Both the position numbers and the translations under genes were made by a program. A stretch of 64,000 nt of DNA from Nicotiana tabacum (Eukaryota; Streptophyta; Magnoliopsida; Solanales; Solanaceae): contig NC_134097.1 in NCBI RefSeq assembly GCF_000715075.1, positions 66,931,190 through 66,995,189 on the forward strand, written 5' to 3'. This document shows positions 12,201 through 23,712 of this stretch, in pieces; positions within the stretch are counted from its first letter, which is position 1; each line of letters begins with the position of its first letter. Under the pieces are notes generated by a model. That model saw only the letters and a program-made list of their open reading frames with translations, was not told the origin of the DNA and made no database searches.

Positions 12201-12761
12201 TTGTTAGAAAAAGATCACCCCTTCTTGTTTTCTGATGATTGTAGGGTAGCATTCGAGGAGTTGAAAAAGAGGCTAGTCACAGCACCCATCATTGTTGCCC
12301 CCGACTGGGAGCAACCATTCGAACTCATGTGTGACGCCAGTGACTACGCAGTGGGGGCAGTGCTAGGACAACAGAAAGACAAGCTAATGCACCTAATTTA
12401 CTATGCCAATAGAACATTGAGTGGAGCCCAGCTGAACTACACTATGACTAAAAATGAGATGCTGGTTGTGGTGTTCGCATTTGATAAGTTCAGATCATAC
12501 CTGATTGGCTCTAAGGTAATTGTATATACTGATTATGCTGCTCTCAGTTACTTGATTGAAAAGAATGAGTTCAAACCACGCCTGATTTGTTGGGTGCTGT
12601 TATTGAAAGAGTTTGACCTGGAGATTCGTGACTGTAAGGGCGCATAAAACCAAGTCGCTGATCATCTATCGCGACTTGAAGGAGCTGAAAACTCAGTTGA
12701 GGTAGAGGATATTCTAGAAACCTTTCCAGATGAGTATTTACTCGCCACAAGCCTTGAGGAA
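12201..12761 (+). pseudogene. Athila RNase H region
   Basis: This segment shows FDDC(R)[15 protein letters not shown], then [17 protein letters not shown] (first catalytic Asp), [20 protein letters not shown] (catalytic Glu helix) and [13 protein letters not shown] (Asp). It ends with [10 protein letters not shown], a stop at 12645, then NQVADHLSRLE (the usual KGAENQVADHLSRL end of the domain). In the live element it degrades RNA in the cDNA hybrid. The frame runs on towards the integrase zinc finger. Confidence 0.87.
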
Positions 12762-14068
12762 GTGTCATGGTATGCAGACTTTGCAAATTACCTGGCAAGC
12801 GGTATAGTTCCCTATGACCTTTCCTCTGTGCAAAAAAAAAAGTTTTATCGTGACTGCCGCATGTATTACTGGGATGAACCTTATCTGTTTAGAATATATG
12901 TTGACAATATGATCCAGAGGTGTGTCCCCGAGATAGAACAATCTTCTATTTTGCAGGCATGTCACGCATCGGCATATGAAGGACATTTTAGAGGAGTCAG
13001 GATGGAAACAAAAGTACTAGAAGCTGGGTTCTACTGGCCAACAGTGTTTAAGGATGCACATAAATGGGTGAAGGGCTGTAATGAATGTCAGCGAACCGGG
13101 AACATTTCCCATCGCCATGAGATGCCCATGAACCCAATTCAAGAGGTTAAAGTGTTCGATGTATGGGGGATAGACTGCATGGGCCCCTTCGTCAGCTCCT
13201 TTGGCAATAAGTACATACTTGTTGTTGTAGATTACGTGTCCAAATGAGTGGAAGCTGCAACACTCCCCACCAATGATGCAAGAGTGGTGGTGGGGTTTTT
13301 GAAAAAGAATATATTCCTCGTTTCGGGACCCCGGGAGCTATTATCAGTGATGGAGGCACTCACTTCTGCAATCGAGCCTTCGAGAAATTGCTACCAAAGT
13401 ACGATGTGCGCCACAAGGTGGCAACCCCATATCATCCTCAGACCAGTGGACAAGTTGAAGTGTCGAATAGAGAGATAAAGAATGTGCTGACTAAGACTGT
13501 GAACGTCACAAGAACTGATTGGGCGAAAAAGCTAGATGATGCACTCTAGGCCTACAAAACTGCTTTCAAAACACCGATTGGTATGTCACCATATAAGTTG
13601 GTGTTCGGGAAGGCCTGTCACTTGCCAGCAAAACTAGAACATAGAGCTTGGTGGGCAATGAAACAGCTAAATCTGGATATTGAGATTGCGGGAACAAATA
13701 GAGTCACAGAATTGCATGAGCTAGACAAGTTCCGATTTCTTACTTTTGAGAGCACGAGGTTGTAAAAGGAGAGAATGAAGAGGTTGCACGACAAGAACAT
13801 TGTTGAGCGAAATTTCAATCCCGGAGTCAAGGTGTTACTTTATAAGTCAATATTAAGGCTATTTCCGGGTAAACTCAAGTCACGATGGTCTGGACCATTT
13901 CGGGTGGTCGAAGTGCTCCCTTCAGGTGCCATAGAGATTGCCTCAGAAAAAGATTCCCATACATTTAGAGTCAATGGGCAAAGATTGAAACCATATGTGG
14001 GCATGGATAAACCCAAGAAAGTGTTAGTGATCCATCTGACTGAACCTCAGAGGTCGAGCGATCCTTAA
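12762..14068 (+). pseudogene. Athila integrase
   Basis: The HHCC finger is visible as CHASAYEGHFRG, then CNECQRTGN. The core Asp residues are in WGIDCMGPF and the sequence [12 protein letters not shown], and the Glu is in [12 protein letters not shown]. The second Asp lies in a different frame from the first, after a frameshift near 13330. The C-terminal part has [19 protein letters not shown] and SRWSGPFRVVEVLPSGAIEI, and it ends at TEPQRSSDP with TAA at 14066-14068. No chromodomain follows, as expected for Athila. Stops at about 13245, 13547 and 13763 break it. Confidence 0.88.
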
Positions 14069-14086
14069 ATGCACTCATCTACATCG

Positions 14087-14190
14087 TGCAGCGACGTTAA
14101 ATCAGGCGCTGCATGGGAGACAACCCATTGACTTGTTGTAACTATCATGCCACGACATTAACTAAGGCGCTGGTTGGGAGACAACCCAAT
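14087..14190 (+). repeat. Twin conserved hairpin motif after Athila pol
   Basis: Two copies of a motif about 42 bases long, 20 bases apart. Each has a GCGACGTTAA or CACGACATTA box, then GGCGCT, then a small hairpin (ATGGG-AGACAA-CCCAT at 14113-14128; TTGGG-AGACAA-CCCAA at 14174-14189). Similar sequence (TGGGAGGCAACCCA) is common after pol in Athila-like elements of many plants. The pol-less element D has one copy at 38061-38105. Confidence 0.75.
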
Positions 14191-15092
14191 GCATAGTGAC
14201 TTTAGTATAGTTAGTATTTGTTAATTTTTATTTTGGTAAGTACTAACCAATGCAGGTGAGCTTGGGCGAGTGATAAGTCCATCAGACGCGGAAGGAACAG
14301 GTAAAAAAGTGAAAAAAATTTTGAGCCCCAAGAGTGCGCCCGCACTATAGGCCGCGCATATGGCCAAACATTCTCCCTCATCATCTCGCCCAGTAGTGCG
14401 CCCGCGCTAGTGCCTATGCATATGGCCAAACATTTTGTCTCACTAGCGCGGCCGTGCTCGAACCGCACTACGACCGTGCTAGTACCGTCCTCTTGCCACT
14501 TTGTTTAACTTAACATTTTTTTTTTATTTTTTTATTTTGTATGTTAATTATTTTAGTTTTTTTATTCCCCCCCCACCCTAACTATTCCCCTTTCTCCTAT
14601 CAAACACCCAACGAACCCCAACCCTAGTTCCCTTCTTCTCCAAATTCCTCTCTTCTCCATTCCCAACTAATCCCAGCCCAAATTCCCCAAGGTTCAAGCC
14701 ACACCCTCCCCTACTCTTATTCACTTCTCACACTCTCCTCTCACTATAGGTAATGTGTTTTTTTTTTACAGATTTTTGTTTTTATTTCTTAATTATGTAG
14801 TAGTTTTTCATCTTTTTTTGGAAGTAATTTGTAGTGTGTGTCTAGTGCTTGTGGGTGCTGATGTTTGTGGAGTTGTATATCTTAACTAGTTGGGTGAATT
14901 TGTGGTGGTAATTGGGTTACAACATGTTTAATTGGGAGTTCCGGTATATAATGCCCACAAGGTATTTGTTTAAATAACACAGTGAGTATAAATGGTAATT
15001 GTGACCAATTGGGCGGGTGAAGTATGAGTAACCGCAGTTGAGTCACACCTTTTGTGCTGTGCTATGCTAATGCTATTTCTCTTCTAGGAACT
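14191..15092 (+). other. Spacer between Athila pol and ORF2, with a CpG-word array
   Basis: Non-coding. It contains a CpG-rich array at about 14332-14490 built of AGTGCGCCCGC, CTAGCGCGGCCGTGC and related words. A T-rich tract follows (14507-14560), then C-rich/T-rich sequence with splice-acceptor-like stretches before the ORF2 start. The same word type recurs in the LTR of this element at 18208-18312. Confidence 0.7.
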
Positions 15093-16250
15093 ATGGCACC
15101 AACCAAGAAATGCTGCACCACCAGTGCTTCATCCAGCGGTCAAGCTGGATCTTCCAGGGCGCGTGGGTCAGCTCATGCTCGTCTTTTTGATAGTAACAGG
15201 TTCGTCTCTGCCAAGGCTCAGGACCGCTTTGCTGATAATGCCCCTAAGAAACCAATACCGGAGAGGGGCATAGATATAGGGTTGCTCCAGCTGGGCTGCC
15301 CTAACTTGTATAATGAGCTGGTAAGGAGGGGGCTACAAATATTCTTTGAAGAGCCAGACGAGGGGAATGTGATGGTTGTTCGTGAATTCTATGCCAATGT
15401 AAAATAACATGTGAATGGCATAGTAACAGTGCGCAGGAAGGCCGTAGATGCCTCTGTTGAGGCTATTTAGAGGATATACCAGTTGCCCCTTCCTATGGAT
15501 GAGTATGAAGACTATTATGAACTATATGGAAGAAAATACACTCAGTGGGAGAGATTCTTTGCAACCATTTGTTTACTCGGTAAGGAAATTGTATGGATGG
15601 GAAGAAGTTTCACTCTGCGGCGCTCACCTTTAAAGGGAAGTGCTGGTTGTATGTCATCAACAACCGCCTGATCCCGTCTTCCAACATCGCGGAGGTGAAT
15701 GCTCCTCGAGCTGCTGTAATTTGGTGCTTTATAAGTGGTCACAACTTTGACGTGGCCAAGTTGATTCACGAGGAGATGTTCACTCGTTGTCCGGTGAAGA
15801 GGTATGTGTTCTTCTTCCCTTTCTCACTAGGCTTTGCCGGGCTGCTCAGATGCCAGAGAATTTGAATGTGGATGGGATAGTGCCAAAAAACTCCAAGTTC
15901 CGAGCTGATAAGGTAACTACTGGAAAGGAGCCTGTGGCAGTTGGTGGTGATGATAGTGATGAATCCGATGACTTTGAGGAAGGGGAGGATGAATAGGAGG
16001 AAGTAAGGGCAGAGTCACCGGCCCATGAGCAGATTGCAGAGGTTGTAGGACCATTTGGGGCTGCTCGGGTTACCTGGTTCACAGCCTTAGAACAGGAGGT
16101 GGCAGGATTGCGTACCTTGGTCGTTAACTTAGGTACATGTGTTGACGCGGTGGCTGCCCAACAGGTGAAATTGGGAAGAAAATATTGGGTTGGCTGCGAG
16201 CTCTGGGTCGTGCATGCAATCTGAACCCGAAGACGGTCTCCGATCAAGAG
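15093..16250 (+). pseudogene. Athila extra ORF2 (env-position, plant transposon protein family)
   Basis: This extra ORF lies downstream of integrase in the place of env. It starts with MAPTKKCCTTSASSS at 15093, then the conserved core: RFVSAKAQDRF, PERGIDIGLLQL, LVRRGLQIFFEEPDEGNVMVVREFY. After stops near 15405 and 15468 it continues with QWERFFATIC, HNFDVAKLIHEEMF and an acidic tail (DDSDESDDFEEGEDE). A frameshift lies near 15590 and another near 15800. The family is widely annotated in plants as putative plant transposon protein; its biochemical role is unknown. I see no convincing signal peptide or membrane anchor, so an envelope function is not supported. The core aligns with ORF2 of element D. 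Confidence 0.75.
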
Positions 16251-17970
16251 TGATCAATCAGGGAAGTTCTTTTACCTAACTGTTCTTTATTTTGTATGCC
16301 ATGAGGACATGTCTTCCTTTTAAGTGTGGGGTGGGGGATACTTCAATGTATGTGTATATATGTAGGAACTTGACTATTTTATGCTTTCTCAGTTTTTCTT
16401 GATTGTGTATGTCTTCTTTGTTTTTGTGGTTTTGAGTAGCAATCAAATTAGGTAAGTCGACTTGTCCCGGCGATGGATCTCTTTCCACGGGGTTCTTGAG
16501 GGTATAAGACGACGGAAAAAAAACAAAAATATGTTGGACTCTTCCTGATGACGAATCTTTTAGACAGTTTTCTTGAGGGAAGTAAGTCTAAAGAAAATAA
16601 CAAAAAGATTTTTTTTGTTTTAGGTAGTGTAGTAACTCCCCTTGGGTTTTCTTTGGGTCACGGTTCTTTTCCAAGGGTTTTTCTTGAATCGGGTGTAGTT
16701 AGTTTTTGTCTATTTTGTTTCTAGTTTTTAGTTTTTACTTATGGGCGATGAGCTGAAATAGGAAGAGAAGCCCTTGGTGTTGATACACCTGAACACAATA
16801 GGCACTAGAGTATGACACTTAGTCTCAGTGGTTGATTCTTGTTAGAGTACCTTAAATTGTATGCTTGTAACTGACTTGAGTACTCAAACGAGAGTGTCTT
16901 GATAAGCCAATCTGGAGTGAGTCATGTGCCGTGTGTGTGTGAGTTGTATTGTATTTTATGCTCTGCACTTGATGCCTAGAACTTGCCCCGTGTGTTTGCA
17001 AAGCGAAATAGTAGCTTTATTCAGTCTTGGAAGTGATATAAGCATTTTTTGTTAAGCCAGATATATAAAATAGACCCACCTAAATGCGATACATAGTAGT
17101 TAACCCCGTTGAGCCTATAAGCCTGTTTCTTTGGCAACCACATTACAAACCTTACCCAATTGTTTGAACATCCCATCTGTTTGAACCCCTTTACCTCCCA
17201 TGAGTACTTGAATGGTTATGAAATATGCAAAAGTTAAAGTGTGGGGTGGTGGTTTGGTTTTTGAGTGGAACCAATGAAATAGAGAAAAAAGTGCAATATT
17301 TCAAAAAATAAAAGAATAAGCACCACTTAAAAAAAAAAAAGAGAATAAGCAAATGTAGTACTTGATAATTGGTGACTTGATGCAATTGCACCTAATTGAG
17401 TTTGGGGTATTATAAATAGAAGTGTGGTGGAATGTCTGGTCTGACATCAGTATGGTTCTGAATGCGAATGTGATTGTATTAGAAGTACTTAGGGAGGTTA
17501 GTCACTATATCCAAATATATCTTATTCGTCTCTTAGCCTACGTTACAACCAAATGAAGTCCTAATTGATCTTAAATTGAATGGGCTCGATTAATAGAGTA
17601 GTACACTACGGGCAAGCCTATTGTGCATCTGTGTGGCATATGAATTTTCTTTTTGAGAGTGAGCGAATTTTGTCTATCTAAGTTCCTAATTATTTTTAAT
17701 ATTATTATTTATGGAACTACTCTCTTGTGAGATATGAGGGCATGTAATTCACGAAGGAAAGGTAAGTCTTGACCTCTGTATAGAGTAACTTGAGTAAGTA
17801 TGAATATTGCACGGCACGTGAGAGTCGACTCTTGAGGCAAAGATGGTACACTACTAGATGTAACTTTGGTGATTTGTTCTTGGTGTGATACATTAGGGAA
17901 AAACTTAATGAAGGAACCTATATAGAGTATGGTGGATTGCTCGAGGACTAGCAATGATTTAAGTGTGGGT
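16251..17970 (+). other. Athila 3' untranslated region with three polypurine-like tracts
   Basis: About 1.7 kb without coding capacity. Three tracts of the form TTAAGTGTGGGG occur: 16319-16339, 17233-17252 and 17958-17970. The last abuts the 3' LTR and is the expected polypurine primer. The first lies just after ORF2. Confidence 0.7.
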
Positions 17971-19254
17971 TGTTGATAATAGGCAAGATTTATGTAGTTT
18001 GACGACTATTTATGCCCCAACTTGACTATGCTTCACTGTTCTAGGATGGTTAAATGACGATAAATTGGCTCTAATTATGAATTTCATGTTTTGCAGGAGC
18101 AAGTTGTGCTTATGAAGACTTAGGAGAGTGTTTGGCACTAAATTGAAGCAAGGGAAGCCCGTCGGAGCTGAGTACGTGTGAAAGAAGAGGTAAAATGCTG
18201 AACCACTCTAGCACGGCCTTAGCGCGACCGCGCTAGAGCAGGAAATCAAGGCAGAACACTTAGCGATATGCGTAGCCACTAGCACGGTTCGAAGCGCGGC
18301 CGCGCTAGTCCAGTCCGGAGCACATAAGTTCAGGGATAAACTTGGAAGTTTGGGGGTAATTCCACTTAAACTATAAGAGATCCAGCTTGCCTAAAAAGAC
18401 ATTATCAAGGTTTTTGTAGCTTTGTTGAAGACAAGAAGAGGCAAGAGGCCATGAGGATAATTCGACATCGAGTTCTACCTTTCTTCCTTTTGTATTTATC
18501 ATCCATGATGAATTTTGCTGCTGTTATTATGAACACGATTATGAGTAGCTAATTATTTAGTCTAGGGTTTTGATGGAACCTGTTGAGGGATGAACTTCTT
18601 GTTGTGTTAATATAGTTTGCCCAGTTTAATCTCTATTTGTTCAACTACGTTCTTGTTGTAGTTAATTGATAGGATCCTCAATTAGCTGTGCCTATTTAAT
18701 ATGTATTACTCGGGATAGAGTGCATATTTAGGTAGTTGTTGAAACAACACCACTCCCAAAGTATATGAGGAATCAATAACCGAGGGTTTAAAGGTGGGAT
18801 TAGGGATAACGAATGCGATCTAAAGTGAGTTGTGATAAAAGCCAGCTAGCGTAACTCGGGAGAGTGCGTCTAATAAATTGTTGTTAATTACTCGGGAGAG
18901 ATTTACGGTAGTAAGAGTGCACATGATCGATAAAGACGATTATGCAATTCTATGCGAAACATAACAGGAAGGGATTCCATCAATAGGGGAAATCACAACC
19001 TTAAATCCTTCTCTTATTTGTTTACAACTCAATCATAGTTAGCTTTTAGTTTACTTAACTTTATTCAGTTATAGTAGTAAAAATATCACCAATTGTTATT
19101 CAAAATATCTGGAAAGTTGATTACGGAGAATTCAGTGAATCTAACAAAAGTAATTGGTAGCTTAATTCTCTGTGGATTCGACTCTGGCTAAATACTTGGA
19201 TTATATTTGCAACAACCGCTTGTCCTTTTTATAAGGCATAGTTGGGCATGATCA
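17971..19254 (+). repeat. 3' LTR of the Athila element
   Basis: It begins TGTTGATAATAGGC directly after the purine tract and ends GGGCATGATCA, giving a unit of 1,284 bp with TG/CA ends. The 5' LTR lies outside the window, so the pair cannot be compared. The end is supported by the second, independent copy of the same LTR tail that follows. Confidence 0.8.
18208..18312. repeat. CpG-rich dyad-word array in the Athila LTR
   Basis: Words AGCGCGACCGCGCTAG and AGCGCGGCCGCGCTAG with a CACGG(C/T) companion, about 240-340 bases inside the LTR. They match the words in the pol-ORF2 spacer of the same element. Confidence 0.75.
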
Positions 19255-19628
19255 TAATTACTCGGGAGAGAGTTAAGACAGTCAGAGTGCTCATTATCGA
19301 TAGAGAAACTTAAGGCAAATTTATAGCAAACATAGCGGAAAGGATTCTGACAAGAGGGAAAATCAGAACCTTAGACCATTCTCATTCTTGCTTACAAACC
19401 GTTTATAGCTAGTTCTTAATTGCTGCATTTTTATTATATAATATTTAGTTAATAAACACCCAATTTGTTACTCAAATATCTCTAAAGATTGAATACGTGA
19501 ATTTCTGTGAGTCCAATAGCTATGATTGATAGGTTAATTCCCTGTGGGATTCGACTCCGGACTTGTTAACTGGAATATATTTGCAGTGACCGCTTTGTCC
19601 TTTTATAAAGCATAGTTGGGCGTGATCA
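19255..19628 (+). repeat. Truncated second copy of the Athila LTR tail
   Basis: It starts TAATTACTCGGGAGAG, matching the interior of the first LTR near 18886, and ends GGGCGTGATCA like the first LTR. It is clearly diverged from it. Best explained as the right part of an older LTR of the same family into which the present element inserted. Confidence 0.75.
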
Positions 19629-19701
19629 ACCATCAATTACAAGGACATATGGTTAAGACAAGCCTCTTACGGGGCCATTCTTGTCAATTACCATTTTTTT
19701 T

Positions 19702-19995
19702 ACGGAAAATGACCAAAAATATAATGTATGAAAATAGCTCAAAATTACTCTCCTTCCACCTTTTGGTCTAAGAATACCCTCAACCTTTAGTTTTGATTCA
19801 TGGATTCCCCTCAAACTAACAGAATAAATCTGGAGCAAATTTGGTTGGTTAAAATAGCCACGTGGCCTATTATGATTTGCCACGTGTTTAATTCAGAATT
19901 AAATTCAAACTTACTCATTGTTTAAACCCGCCCCGTTCCAAACCTGTTTCTTTTAAGCCTTATGCTGATCCTTCATCCTCATTAACCTTATCCCC
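19702..19995 (+). repeat. Left terminal inverted repeat
   Basis: Pairs with 21372-21652 on the opposite strand over nearly its whole length, with scattered mismatches and one gap of about 20 bases near the CCACGTGG box. Confidence 0.75.
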
Positions 19996-20864
19996 CTCTC
20001 CCCCTAGGGGCGAATCTACCTTGTCAGATCGGAGTGGTACGCCACCCGCACACTTCGATAAAAATTCTTAATAAATATGTTGATATCTATGAAAAACGAG
20101 CTATATATCTAAAGTGGCACCTAGATTACACAAACACCGAGCGGGTGCCATGGCTCTGACTTGATTTTGAAGTCTGTAATCTACCACATGGATCTGAGTT
20201 CTATTCCCTGCATCAACAAATTTACGTTTCTTTGTTTTAAGATCTTTTTCCTACTTATTAACCCTAGATTTCCCTCTTTTTTCTTCCGGTTGTTTGCTAC
20301 TAAATCCCTCTATATTCTTTCTTTGGTTAAATTTCTATACATTAGTATTCATTTTGCTCCCTACAATTATATCTTATTTCATAGGCAATTTCTTTCGATA
20401 CGTAATTTTAAAATTCTAATTAATATATAGTTTCTCTCTTTCTAGTGATACAACATTAGTTTACATATTGGAGTATAATTTGAGCAGTATCATTTGTTGG
20501 ATTTTGAAAAAAATTCTAATTAATAGAGGTTTTAAGTTGATTTTTATAGATTGATAACTTTAAAATTTTGCTTTTGAAAATAATTTTCATATGACTCAAC
20601 AATTAAATTGAAAAATTAACCCAAGAATAATGATCAATTAATCAAATCAAACATTATATAGCTACACTTTAAGAAAATTTTCTAATTGCATGCGTACTTT
20701 CATGGATAATTTATTTTTGTACTTTTATCTGGAAAATAGTAAATCAAGCGTAAAAAGGTTGAACTAAAATTGAACTTATTTGCATTTTTTTTTAAATAAA
20801 AGACCTAATTGGATTAATAAAAAATTAATTGAATCATTCATTCTTCCTATTCGGTCTTTCCGTC

Positions 20865-20868
<4 letters not shown>

Positions 20869-20918
<50 letters not shown>
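20869..20918. repeat. AT microsatellite
   Basis: About 25 tandem TA dinucleotides inside the inverted-repeat element. An ORF running through it is an artefact of the repeat. Confidence 0.97.
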
Positions 20919-20921
<3 letters not shown>

Positions 20922-21371
20922 GACACCCTTAAACTTCAAATTTTGGATCTCCTCTATTTACTTGTAACCTTCAAATCCTGGATCTGCCTGTGCCCCTCCC
21001 ACGATCCTTCATCCTCATGTACCGACTCTCATGATACACAAATGAGAATTAAATCTACCGGGAGCCTATTCCATCATGCAATTAGTGGTCCACATCTCAT
21101 CTATGCGGTTCAACACTCAATGCTTGGATATTAAATTTATATTGTTAATCATTCATTGCTTCCTCCAATTGGTGATGATTTTACACTATTGAAAGTTTTT
21201 TCTTTTTCAACTTAAATTTCGTTGCGTATTTACCTTTCTTTCTCAATATTGGTCTAGTTCTCTTGAAATGTTGTTACCAGAACTTAAGACATACACAAGT
21301 CAGGAAAATCGTATATATATTGAACCATAAAATACGAGTATTTATGCTTTCATTCATAGAATAGAAAATAC

Positions 21372-21652
21372 AAGGAAGTCTGTTTGTTCTAATGAAGATG
21401 AAGGATCGGGATTTAAGGGTTAAAAGAAACGGATATGGAGCGGGGCAGTTACAAAATGGGTGGGTTTGAATTTAATTCTAAATTAACCACGTGGCTGTTT
21501 TAAAGAGTCAAATTTAACCCAGATTTATTATGCTAGTTTGAGGGGCATCCGTGAGCCAAAAATAAAGGTTGAGGTTATTTTTAAACCAAAAGGTGAAATT
21601 AGGATATTTTTGAGCCATTTTTCATACGTTAAGGATATTTTTGACCCTTTTC
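21372..21652 (-). repeat. Right terminal inverted repeat
   Basis: Inverted partner of 19702-19995. It keeps the CCACGTGG and GATCCTTCATC landmarks on the - strand. Confidence 0.75.
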
Positions 21653-22269
21653 ACTTATTTTATCATAAAGAAAAGGAATTAGGCATGTACCTTTGATTGA
21701 CCTTCTTTTTAGTATTCTCTATATGTTAGAGGAACATAAGATTTTATTTTTTTCTAATTCAATTCAAAAGGTTATCCCATGAATTAGAATTAAGATTAGC
21801 TCATCAGATTAAGATTATCTAACAACATATAAAGAGACATCATCTTATTATTAATATAGTACGTCTAGCAAATTAAGAGATTTACCTTTTGTTATCTATA
21901 ATATCATTAGTCTCTAAGCATATGCATTACGCGTACATCTCATATAAATGATATGTGATAACTATAAATGGTAGTTCTAGAAGATTTTAGATTATTATAT
22001 GTATGAGAATTAACGAACTTAACTTGTAAACTCAAGAATTTATAAATATACGTTTCTTAATAAATTCTTTGATAATTCTAGGGAAAATATTATTAATTTT
22101 AAGGGCATAAAAGTCCAAAAATATAGGGTCGTTTTGGTCTTTCATATTCAACTTTTGATCTTCTACCTTACAATATATAATATAATTATTGTTAATCTTG
22201 TCATTGTTGTCGTCTTCGTGTTACTACTCATATATCTTACAATACTATATTATTTACAATAAAATAAAT
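21653..22269. other. AT-rich intergenic DNA
   Basis: No ORF of interest, repeat unit or motif that I can assign. Confidence 0.6.
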
Positions 22270-22698
22270 TCAGGCATTGAGCTGATAGCTAGAGTAGGTT
22301 TGGGACTTGCCTACAAAATTTGAGGTCATTCAGAGTTGATTTGATATGGTTCCGCATTAGTTTTAGAAGTTGGAAGTTCATTAGTTCATTAGGCTTGAGT
22401 TGGAGCGCTATTCGTGGTTTTGATAATGTTTTGTGTGATTCGATTCCTCGAGTAGATTTGTGTTGTGTTTTGGGATTTGTTGATGTGATTGGACGGGGTC
22501 CCGCGGGCCTCAGGTGTGTTTCGGATGGGTTTCATACCATTTCACTCATATTTGTACTGCAAGTATGATATCTGGTGTGGGCTTCTTCGTGTTCGCGACA
22601 CAAGCATCTCGTTCGAGTAGTGTTAATGGTGGTAGGTAGTTTTGCTCTTCGCGTTCATGACACAGGGGTCACGTTCGCGAAGGCTTGAAGAGGCTGTG
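22270..22698 (+). repeat. Broken LTR fragment, target of element B
   Basis: It resembles the U3 part of LTR C (compare 42350-42600): AAATTTGAGGTCA, GATTTGATA, AGTTCATTA and GGTCCCG(A/C)GGGCCT occur in the same order. It ends in CpG words (CTTCGTGTTCGCGACACAAG, GTCACGTTCGCGAAGG, 22585-22690). B is inserted in it; after B the same CpG-rich sequence continues briefly (CATCACGATCGCGGG at 41300). Confidence 0.6.
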
Positions 22699-23565
22699 TG
22701 TAACGACCCGGCTGATTGTTTTATGCAATTGCGTCCGGTTCGGCAGTTTGAGGTCACGAATAGTTTCATATTACGTGTATCGACTTGCGTGCACAATCCG
22801 GGCGTGAAACCGGAAAGCTTTTATGCAAAAATATAAAAAAAATAATAGTAATTTCTAGAGTTAAAATTTAGTTTTTAGTTGACTTTGGTAGATATTTTTA
22901 GTAAACGGACTCGGATCTATGTTCTGACGATCCCGGGAGGTCGGTGGTAAAATATGGGATTTGGACATATGCCTGAAATTGAATTCCGAGGTCCCTAGCC
23001 TTAGAAAATAATTTTTGAAGAAAATTGTTGTGCTAGTTTTTAAAGGAAATAAATAAATGAATTAATATTTGAACTCATTGGTATCAGGCCCGTATTTAGA
23101 TTTCGGAGCCTGGTACAAGTTTGTTATGATATTTAAGTCCTATATGTGAAATTTGGTGAAAATCGAAATTAATTTGACGTGATTTGGACGTCCGGTTGAA
23201 AAGTTAGAAAATCATGAGTTTTGAGGTTAAATTCATAGTTTTTGATGTTATTTTAATGATTTGATAGCACGAGCAAGTCCATATGATATTTTTAGACTTG
23301 CGTGCATGTTTGGTTTGGAGTCCTGAGGGCTTGGGTGAGTTTCAGATAGGTTTAGGCTATGTTGCACTTGTTTTTGGATGCTTCATCGTCGTTTCTTCAA
23401 GAAACAATGATACCCTATTGAGTAAATGAGATTCAAATTCAGTTTTGTTTGAACTATTAGATCCGTATCGAAATTACGGAGCCATAGGAAAAAAAATTAT
23501 CGAATTTGCACATCGTATGAGGAAGTTATGCTCATTTTCGTGTCGGGTAAATTGCTAGTTTCTGG

Positions 23566-23712
23566 TGTGTTCGCAAATGCGAACTTTTTCATCGCATTTG
23601 CGATACCCAGTTCGCAAATGCAAAATTGTCCCAAATGCGACTTTTGTCAGCCCTGCTTTGTTCGCAGTTTGCAAGGGTTCGCAATTGCAAACCCTGGGTC
23701 GCAAATGCGATA
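23566..23712. repeat. CpG-rich dyad-word array in LTR B (5' copy)
   Basis: Words TTCGCAAATGCGAAC, TTGCGATACCC, TTCGCAAATGC, AATGCGAC, TTCGCAATTGC and GTCGCAAATGCGA, about 870 bases inside the LTR. The 3' copy is at 30120-30262. Confidence 0.85.

Larger units (their letters stand above)
19702..21652. mobile_element. DNA-transposon-like element with long terminal inverted repeats
   Basis: The ends are inverted repeats of about 290 bp (19702-19995 and 21372-21652). Shared landmarks include AAAAATAT...GTATGAAAA, CACCTTTTGG, CCCCTCAAACTA, CCACGTGG, AGAATTAAATTCAAAC and GATCCTTCATC. The interior of about 1.4 kb has no transposase and includes an AT microsatellite. Long inverted repeats suggest a Mutator-like or foldback non-autonomous element. 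AT-rich flanks prevent a sure target duplication call, so the exact ends are approximate. Confidence 0.7.

Noticed and set aside
15093..16250. Envelope protein of a plant retrovirus
   Set aside because: The position is that of env, but no signal peptide, transmembrane segment or furin-like site is visible, and the core matches the plant transposon protein family also found in pol-less element D.
20829..21134. 101-codon frame with an IYIYIYIY run
   Set aside because: It runs through an AT microsatellite. The same applies to frames at 35146-35472, 55582-55770 and 55594-55872.
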